In this document: piece by piece, positions 1-3,759 of the stretch
Layout of the letters: each line of letters opens with the position of its first letter
Numbering within the stretch: the stretch's first letter is position 1
NCBI GenBank assembly: GCA_027001895.1
Contig: JALTLP010000104.1
Span: forward strand, 1-6,476
Length of the DNA: 6,476 nt
Origin: Chromatiales bacterium
Lineage (GTDB): Bacteria > Pseudomonadota > Gammaproteobacteria > UBA6429 > Thiohalophilaceae
Direction: 5' to 3'
Notes under the pieces: model-generated
Databases searched by the model: none
Seen by the model: the letters and a program-made list of their open reading frames with translations, nothing else
What the model was told of the DNA's origin: nothing
Translations under genes and position numbers: made by a program

Positions 1-68
1 AGTAAAGGTTGTGATGCGGTTTTGTTAATTGAATACGCAACCAGTGCATGAGAAAAAGCGGAGGCCAT
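1..68 (-). CDS. N-terminus of a YdjM/DUF457-type membrane 'metal-dependent hydrolase' (partial)
   Basis: Only the first 22 codons lie in the window; the gene continues past the left edge. Read on the minus strand, an ATG at 68-66 opens a frame beginning MASAFSHALVAYSINK. The MASAF-H-A start is, as I recall it, typical of the YdjM/DUF457 (PF04307) family of multi-pass inner-membrane proteins annotated as metal-dependent hydrolases, where this early histidine is conserved. A weak purine-rich site (AAAGAG) lies about 7 bases upstream of the ATG. The gene follows the 59-residue membrane protein on the same strand, separated by 63 bases that contain a terminator-like hairpin, so it may have its own transcription or depend on read-through. 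The assignment rests on a short N-terminal match and is tentative; substrate and true enzymatic activity of the family are poorly known. Confidence 0.55.
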   Translation of the reverse strand, partial: MASAFSHALVAYSINKTASQPL

Positions 69-88
69 TGAGAAACTCTTTAAGAATA

Positions 89-114
89 AACCCGGTAAAA
101 ATATTTACCGGGTT
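89..114 (-). terminator. Hairpin terminator behind the 59-residue membrane protein gene
   Basis: A perfect 11-bp inverted repeat (89-99 pairing with 104-114, arm AACCCGGTAAA) has a 4-base loop. Read on the minus strand it starts 17 bases after the stop codon of the DUF2892-type gene and is followed by a T-rich stretch (GGGTTTATTCTT), as expected of a Rho-independent terminator. The U-tract is interrupted, so termination may be partial and the following hydrolase gene could receive read-through. The plus-strand side lacks a T-run. Confidence 0.6.
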
Positions 115-131
115 GGTATTGAGTTTAGTGC

Positions 132-311
132 TTATTTAAAGCCCATTTTTTTGAATAACATCATTCCCGGGCAAATGCCGGTAATCGCTGCAAAAAGTAA
201 TGCGGCTGCGGGAATGTATAATAACCAGTGGACAGACTTGTAGCCGCTTAAATAAATACCTGCTGAAATAAGAATTGCCATAACCAAAAATAACATGCGT
301 TGTGCTGTCAT
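132..311 (-). CDS. Small DUF2892/YgaP-like transmembrane protein, 59 residues
   Basis: The minus-strand frame opens at ATG 311-309 and ends at TAA 134-132. The start is supported by a strong Shine-Dalgarno sequence (AAGGGG, 7 bases upstream). The product has two hydrophobic segments, roughly residues 7-22 and 29-46, separated by a short polar turn (SGYKS), and ends in the motif TGICPGMMLFKKMGFK. A C-terminal (F/I)TG-x-CP-xxx-xxKK(L/M)G ending is characteristic of the DUF2892 family (PF11127, YgaP-like transmembrane domain), and the length fits the stand-alone members. In YgaP the same domain anchors a rhodanese sulfurtransferase; here no rhodanese domain is attached, and the role is unknown. 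Cys47 next to Pro48 is the obvious residue of interest. A sigma70-like promoter lies at 349-377 and a terminator at 89-114, so this looks like a monocistronic or leaky two-gene unit. Confidence 0.85.
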   Translation of the reverse strand: MTAQRMLFLVMAILISAGIYLSGYKSVHWLLYIPAAALLFAAITGICPGMMLFKKMGFK

Positions 312-348
312 ATCTTCGCCCCTTATTTTGTTTTAATGTAAGTTTAAA

Positions 349-377
349 ACTGTAACGCGGTGAAACCGCCTTGGCAA
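349..377 (-). promoter_or_regulatory. Sigma70-like promoter for the DUF2892 gene, with a palindrome in the spacer
   Basis: On the minus strand, TTGCCA (377-372, 5 of 6 to the -35 consensus) is followed after exactly 17 bases by TACAGT (354-349, 4 of 6 to the -10 consensus). Transcription would begin near 342, about 30 bases upstream of the ATG. The spacer holds a perfect inverted repeat, GCGGT-gaa-ACCGC (357-369 on the plus strand), placed where a repressor or spacer-binding activator could act. The promoter call rests on consensus match and position only. Confidence 0.45.
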
Positions 378-585
378 TTAAAAAAATGAAATTATTTTAA
401 AGTACTTAAGGAACTTTTTGTCTAATAGTGAAAGTTATTATGGTTTGAACGGTGAATATTTTAACCGTTGATAAAATCAACCGTGTGTTTTTGGAACTAA
501 TTCACATAATATTTTCTGACGTTTTGTTAGATTCTCGGGGAGTCAGTTTAATCATTATTTATTGAATACATCCAGGGACGGTTAT
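378..585. other. AT-rich intergenic leader with AACCGT/ACGGTT motifs
   Basis: This stretch separates the minus-strand promoter region from the plus-strand orphan gene, and I see no coding frame in it. It contains AACGGT (448-453) facing ACCGTT (464-469), a 6-bp hairpin with a 10-base loop; a second overlapping inverted repeat GTTGAT-aaa-ATCAAC (467-481); and a further AACCGT at 479-484. ACGGTT recurs at 578-583, next to the orphan gene's ribosome binding site. No convincing -35/-10 pair for the orphan gene was found. The dyads may be operator sites, but AT-rich DNA generates such patterns easily. Confidence 0.35.
574..578 (+). promoter_or_regulatory. Ribosome binding site that sets the orphan gene's start at 586
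   Basis: AGGGA sits 7 bases before ATG 586, an ideal arrangement. The in-frame TTG at 562 has no comparable site at a usable distance (the nearest purine run, GGGGAG, ends 19 bases before it), so 586 is preferred. Confidence 0.7.
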
Positions 586-1464
586 ATGTCAGTGATTATT
601 GATCCAAAAAATGTCAAAGTAACTATCGTTAAATCTCCAAAAGTAACAGGTATAAAGCTTATAAGTAAACTGCTGGGGGTTGCAGGTAACGGCTTCCCTA
701 TTATGAACTTCAATACAACGGGGATTTGGTTAGATGCTGTTGCAACGGTGAGTATTAAGGATACCAGGCAACTTCAGAATAGCAAGCTGGAGCTTGGCTT
801 TGTCAATATAATAACTGAAAGTGTTGATAATAGTTATTATGAGGCAAACGACCCTGCTGATGGGGGGCTGATTACCTCCTGGACAAAAAACAAGTTTTGG
901 CCATGCTACGATTCCCCTCCAAATAAAGGGAAGGGGAACTGGTATAATGCAGACAAAAATGGCCTCCTTGCGAATGCGACAGTTAATAAAGATAAAAAAG
1001 CGGTTATCAAAGCCTCATTCTGGGATAAACCCGCAGGTGGGGTTAATATGGTTGAAATAAGAAAAAAAGCTGGAATGGAGGTGAACTATCGTCTGGTTGA
1101 AAACGTAACAAGAGTAAAGTTTACCTGTATTTTATGTTATCTCACAGAGCCTGGCGCCAGGTATATTCCTCTGCATGTAGTTAAGTGGGATTTTGGTTAT
1201 CGTGTTCGACCGGACTGGATTAAAAGTAAGCCGTGGCGTAATAAAAATGCCTGGAAACTTAATAAAACTATTGTAGGGGGTATCACCTCTTCCATGCCCG
1301 TTAATAATGGAGTTTTTAAGCCCGATGAAATATATAATATGGTAACCACTAATTCGGGAAAGAATAGGACACCGTGTGCACTCTTACAGGATCAGAAGAA
1401 TAAAAGGGCCAGTAGAACTTTTTTAAAGAAAGTTATTAAACGTAAAAAAGTTTTCACTCTATAA
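586..1464 (+). CDS. Unrecognised lysine-rich hypothetical protein, 292 residues
   Basis: I do not recognise this protein. ATG 586 is chosen over TTG 562 because of the AGGGA site. The product has no signal peptide or obvious membrane helix, so it looks cytoplasmic or exported by a route without a cleavable signal. Alternating hydrophobic/polar stretches (for example TGIWLDAVATVSIKD near residues 45-60 and YIPLHVVKWDFGYRV near 200) suggest a beta-rich fold. A central part around residues 100-125 is rich in W, P, G, N and Y (FWPCYDSPP, GNWYNADKNG), and a CxxC pair lies at residues 181 and 184 (FTCILCYL). The last ~22 residues are strongly basic (KKVIKRKK), which could bind nucleic acid or be a secretion or anchoring tail. 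Sampled lines run about 30-43% GC, below most sampled aceE lines, which with its orphan position fits a recently acquired or fast-evolving gene. Its stop lies 8 bases from the stop of convergent fumC. Coding is likely from length, start signal and sensible composition; function is unknown. Confidence 0.7.
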   Translation: MSVIIDPKNVKVTIVKSPKVTGIKLISKLLGVAGNGFPIMNFNTTGIWLDAVATVSIKDTRQLQNSKLELGFVNIITESVDNSYYEANDPADGGLITSWTKNKFWPCYDSPPNKGKGNWYNADKNGLLANATVNKDKKAVIKASFWDKPAGGVNMVEIRKKAGMEVNYRLVENVTRVKFTCILCYLTEPGARYIPLHVVKWDFGYRVRPDWIKSKPWRNKNAWKLNKTIVGGITSSMPVNNGVFKPDEIYNMVTTNSGKNRTPCALLQDQKNKRASRTFLKKVIKRKKVFTL

Positions 1465-1472
1465 AGAATGTA

Positions 1473-2861
1473 TTATTCGTTCACGCCACCCTGTGTCAGG
1501 TTTGCCGGGTTTAACAGGCGTTCAAGTTCTTCTTCTGATAAATCGGTTTCTTCTAAAGCAACTTCAAAAATAGCACGTTTTTGCTGGTAGGCTTTTTTGG
1601 CGATTTCAGCGCCTTTTTCATAACCGATAACCCGGTTAAGGGCAGTGACCAGTATCGGGTTTTTATCCAGCGCTGATTCGATATTATCTTTATTTACAGT
1701 AAAGTCGGCGATGGCTTTATCGGCCAGCACACGGGCAGCATTGGCTAGCAATTCAATACTTTGTAAAAGGTTGTAGGCTATAACGGGTAACATAACATTT
1801 AACTGGAAGGTACCAGACTGGCCGGCAACCGTAATACAGTTATGGTTACCCATAACCTGTGCACAAACCATAGCAACCGCTTCTGGAATAACCGGGTTAA
1901 CTTTACCGGGCATTATCGAGCTGCCCGGTTGTAAAGCGGGCAGGGCAATTTCACCGATGCCGGCAAGTGGGCCGGAGTTCATCCAGCGTAAGTCATTTGA
2001 TATTTTCATCAGTGCCACAGCCAGCGTATTGAGTTGGCCACTCATTTCAACGGCGCTGTCTTGTGTTGCAAGGCCAACAAATTTGTTGGCCATTGAGGTA
2101 AAAGTAATACCGGTTTCTGAATATAAAACTTCAGCGACTTTTTCGCCAAACTCTGCGTGGCAGTTTATGCCGGTGCCGACTGCGGTACCACCTTGCGGCA
2201 GGGCATGCAGTCGTTCAAGGCTGTCTTCTATGCGGTTAATACAACTGCGAATTTGATCGGCCCAGGCGGTAATTTCCTGTTCCATCGTAACCGGCATGGC
2301 ATCCATTAAATGAGTGCGTCCGGTTTTTACAATATTGGAAGCCTGTGCGGCTTTGCTGTCGAGTGTTTCGGCGAGGTGCTTAAGTGCCGGTAGTAACTGC
2401 TCACTTATTTCTATTGTTGCGCTGACATGAATGGTTGTTGGAATAACATCATTCGAGCTTTGGCTCATATTCACGTGGTCGTTTGGGTGTATTTCCAGGC
2501 CGGAGTCACGCGATGCAGCGGTTGCAATGACTTCGTTGGCATTCATATTGGTGCTGGTGCCGGAGCCAGTCTGGAAAACGTCGACAGGAAACTGATCGTC
2601 GTAGATACCATCGGCGACATCATCGGCGGTATTGATAATGGCACGACAAATCTTGTCGTCCATTAATCCCAGCTTGTTGTTGGCTTTGGCACAGGCATGT
2701 TTTACCAGCCCCAGCGCATGAATAAATGTTGCTGGCATGGGTATACCGCTGATAGGGAAATTATCCACTGCACGTTGTGTTTGTGCTGCGTATAAAGCAT
2801 CGCCCGGAACTTCGAGCTCACCCATGCTATCGCTGACTTTTTTTACCTTTTTCTTAGCCAT
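1473..2861 (-). CDS. fumC: Class II fumarate hydratase (fumarase C), 462 residues
   Basis: FumC reversibly hydrates fumarate to L-malate in the TCA cycle; the class II enzymes are cytosolic, iron-free homotetramers. The family signature GSSIMPGKVNP begins at residue 313, giving Ser314, Lys320, Asn322 and Glu327 as equivalents of E. coli Ser318, Lys324, Asn326 and Glu331. The catalytic-site His184 lies in TGRTHLMDAMPVT (E. coli His188). Other family blocks are DSMGELEVP near the start, GSGTSTNMNANEV around residue 100, the SSND loop and GTAVGTGIN. The constant offset of four shows a full-length enzyme. The GTAVGTGIN and GSGTS-NMN blocks favour fumarase over aspartase or argininosuccinate lyase. 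The N-terminus is unusual in opening with a lysine-rich MAKKKVKKV before the conserved core. Its ATG overlaps the last 8 bases of the upstream NTF2-like gene (ATGGCTAA), implying co-transcription and translational coupling; a weak AGGA lies 10 bases upstream. No terminator is visible beyond its stop, where it converges on the orphan gene. Confidence 0.97.
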   Translation of the reverse strand: MAKKKVKKVSDSMGELEVPGDALYAAQTQRAVDNFPISGIPMPATFIHALGLVKHACAKANNKLGLMDDKICRAIINTADDVADGIYDDQFPVDVFQTGSGTSTNMNANEVIATAASRDSGLEIHPNDHVNMSQSSNDVIPTTIHVSATIEISEQLLPALKHLAETLDSKAAQASNIVKTGRTHLMDAMPVTMEQEITAWADQIRSCINRIEDSLERLHALPQGGTAVGTGINCHAEFGEKVAEVLYSETGITFTSMANKFVGLATQDSAVEMSGQLNTLAVALMKISNDLRWMNSGPLAGIGEIALPALQPGSSIMPGKVNPVIPEAVAMVCAQVMGNHNCITVAGQSGTFQLNVMLPVIAYNLLQSIELLANAARVLADKAIADFTVNKDNIESALDKNPILVTALNRVIGYEKGAEIAKKAYQQKRAIFEVALEETDLSEEELERLLNPANLTQGGVNE

Positions 2862-3273
2862 TGAGTTGTTGTCCTATTTCCATTTTTTGCCAGCTGTGAA
2901 TTTTTTCTTCTACAACCCGCCAGTTATCGTCCTGTTCCCGTTCAAGCAGAATATCCTTGTGAATAATATACACTTTACCTTCGGTTGCCATCATTTGTTC
3001 TTCGACCTCGAAGCCAAGCCTGCGCTGCTGGTCTGTTTTTATTCGAATAATTTTGTGCTTCAGGCTGAATAAGCGGTTATGCAAAAATTCGTTATGTCGG
3101 CGATAAAGCCATTGCTGGTAATTGAGTGTTTCAATACCGGGGATGCCATAGACATGTACGTTTTTTGAAACCAGCCGCATATGCGAGTTGATATCCTGAT
3201 TTTTCACGGATTCGCTAAGCGCCTTGAGCCAGTCTTCTGCAATATGTTGAGCCATGCTCATATAGTCGTTCAT
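2854..3273 (-). CDS. NTF2-like (SnoaL/ketosteroid-isomerase-like fold) protein, 139 residues, upstream of fumC
   Basis: This is a small soluble protein without signal peptide or membrane segment. Its length and pattern suit the NTF2-like superfamily: amphipathic N-terminal helices (AQHIAEDWLKALSESVKNQD), a short 'VHVYGIPG' strand/loop, then a run of long alternating strands (HKIIRIKTDQQRRLGFEVEE, KVYIIHKDILLERE) ending in a WRVVEEKIHSW strand, the usual end of this cone-like fold. Members may be enzymes such as isomerases or cyclases, or non-catalytic ligand binders, and nothing here fixes the substrate. The ATG at 3273 has only a weak purine-rich site upstream; ATG codons 5 and 7 are alternative starts with no better site. 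It is the first gene of a unit with fumC, overlapping it by 8 bases, so it may act in or near fumarate/malate metabolism; that is inference from context only. Confidence 0.75.
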   Translation of the reverse strand: MNDYMSMAQHIAEDWLKALSESVKNQDINSHMRLVSKNVHVYGIPGIETLNYQQWLYRRHNEFLHNRLFSLKHKIIRIKTDQQRRLGFEVEEQMMATEGKVYIIHKDILLEREQDDNWRVVEEKIHSWQKMEIGQQLNG

Positions 3274-3316
3274 TATGATTTTTTCTTTATTGTTATTTTG
3301 TAGTATTTGTGTGAGA

Positions 3317-3364
3317 TGTGGACCACAGCACGTTTACTCTATATATATACGCTTGTTTTTACAA
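3317..3364 (-). promoter_or_regulatory. Possible promoter and operator of the NTF2-like/fumC unit
   Basis: On the minus strand a TTGTAA (3364-3359) is followed after 15 bases by TATAGA (3343-3338), or after 17 by TAGAGT, inside an AT-alternating stretch. Just downstream is the 11-base palindrome TGTGG-a-CCACA (3317-3327), located 44-54 bases before the start codon, where a repressor would block elongation. Both elements are weak pattern matches. The region is, however, where the promoter of this unit would be expected. Confidence 0.3.
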
Positions 3365-3405
3365 CAGGCCATATATTTTGTAAATTTGGGCTATGTTTAG
3401 TCTTG

Positions 3406-3468
3406 ATAAATTATTTAATGCTTATAAGTTATTGAATAATAAGTTTATAATTTTATATATGTAAAAAA
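3406..3468 (+). repeat. Diverged direct repeat upstream of aceE, copy 1
   Basis: This 63-base AT-rich segment aligns with 3572-3635 with one single-base gap; I count about 54 identical positions of 64. Shared blocks include ATAAG, ATTGAA, AATAAGTTTATA and TGTAAAAAA. It contains an imperfect dyad, with TTATAA and TTATT on the left (3422-3433) facing AATAA and TTATAA on the right (3438-3450). Weaker similarity (a TTTT-ATG-GG segment) continues about 15 bases further. Confidence 0.75.
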
Positions 3469-3571
3469 AGCCCGTTTTCATGGTTCGATTTAGTAACTAT
3501 ATTGCCTGTTGTCGGCCTGGGAGGTTGTTTCGTTTCGTATATTTACTCATTTTGAACGGTATTGAGGACTC

Positions 3572-3635
3572 ATAAAATTATTTGATACCTATAAGCCATT
3601 GAAAAATAAGTTTATATTTTTATACGTGTAAAAAA
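3572..3635 (+). repeat. Diverged direct repeat upstream of aceE, copy 2
   Basis: This is the second copy of the repeat, 167 bases after the first and closer to aceE. It keeps the AATAAGTTTATA core and the TGTAAAAAA end, but the dyad seen in copy 1 has decayed on its left side. Possibilities are a duplicated promoter/UP-element segment, a curved-DNA or nucleoid-protein binding site, or a remnant of a local duplication. Confidence 0.75.
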
Positions 3636-3749
3636 TACTTGCTTTTATGTGGTGAAGTATTAAAGTGTCAGGCAAATAGTTAATGTATTAGATGAAGTTG
3701 TTTATCTAACTGTCTGCAAGTTAACAGTCAGTAGGGTAAGCCACAAAGT

Positions 3750-3753
3750 GGAG
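3750..3753 (+). promoter_or_regulatory. Ribosome binding site that sets the aceE start at 3760
   Basis: GGAG (within GGAGAAGAG) lies 6 bases before ATG 3760. The in-frame GTG at 3748 overlaps this site and has only a distant AGGG before it. Starting at 3760 also gives 887 residues, the length of E. coli AceE. Confidence 0.8.
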
Positions 3754-3759
3754 AAGAGT

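Larger units (their letters stand above)
3274..3759. other. Divergent intergenic region between the fumC unit and aceE
   Basis: About 490 bases without a supported gene separate the divergent NTF2-like/fumC and aceE units. It is very AT-rich, apart from a short G-rich patch near 3513-3527. It holds the fumC-side promoter candidate, two copies of a diverged direct repeat, and the aceE leader. In many Gammaproteobacteria a pdhR repressor gene sits directly before aceE; none is here, and I find no ATTGGT-ACCAAT type PdhR operator. No single -35/-10 pair for aceE stands out, although TATAAT occurs at 3446-3451 inside the first repeat copy. Confidence 0.7.

Noticed and set aside
1..243. A plus-strand frame, open from the left edge to TGA 49 and then from 52 to TAG 241, that could be read as a gene tail or as selenocysteine read-through
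   Set aside because: It has no start signal, crosses a terminator hairpin, and most of it is antisense to the well-supported DUF2892 gene and the hydrolase N-terminus, which explain the open frame better. There is no convincing SECIS-like hairpin directly after the TGA.
562..585. Upstream TTG start for the orphan gene adding 8 residues
   Set aside because: No ribosome site at a usable distance; ATG 586 has AGGGA 7 bases upstream.
1416..1434. AACTTT/AAAGTT inverted repeat near the end of the orphan gene as a fumC terminator
   Set aside because: Only 6 A/T-rich pairs with no GC core, and not followed by a T-run on the fumC strand.
1957..2666. Plus-strand open frames inside fumC, and similar opposite- or alternate-frame stretches inside aceE (for example 5282-5833)
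   Set aside because: They are shadows of strongly conserved enzymes in other frames and show no start signals or recognisable domains.
3480..3575. A 31-residue frame (MVRFSNYIACC...) between the two direct repeat copies
   Set aside because: No Shine-Dalgarno sequence, unusual composition, and the equivalent ATG after the second repeat copy stops after two codons, so it is probably chance.
3707..3728. ACTGT-N10-ACAGT dyad just before aceE as a PdhR-type operator
   Set aside because: Arms are only 5 bp and do not match the ATTGGT-ACCAAT pattern; chance is likely.
3748..3759. Upstream GTG start for aceE adding 4 residues
   Set aside because: It overlaps the ribosome site of ATG 3760, and the shorter form gives the 887-residue family length.
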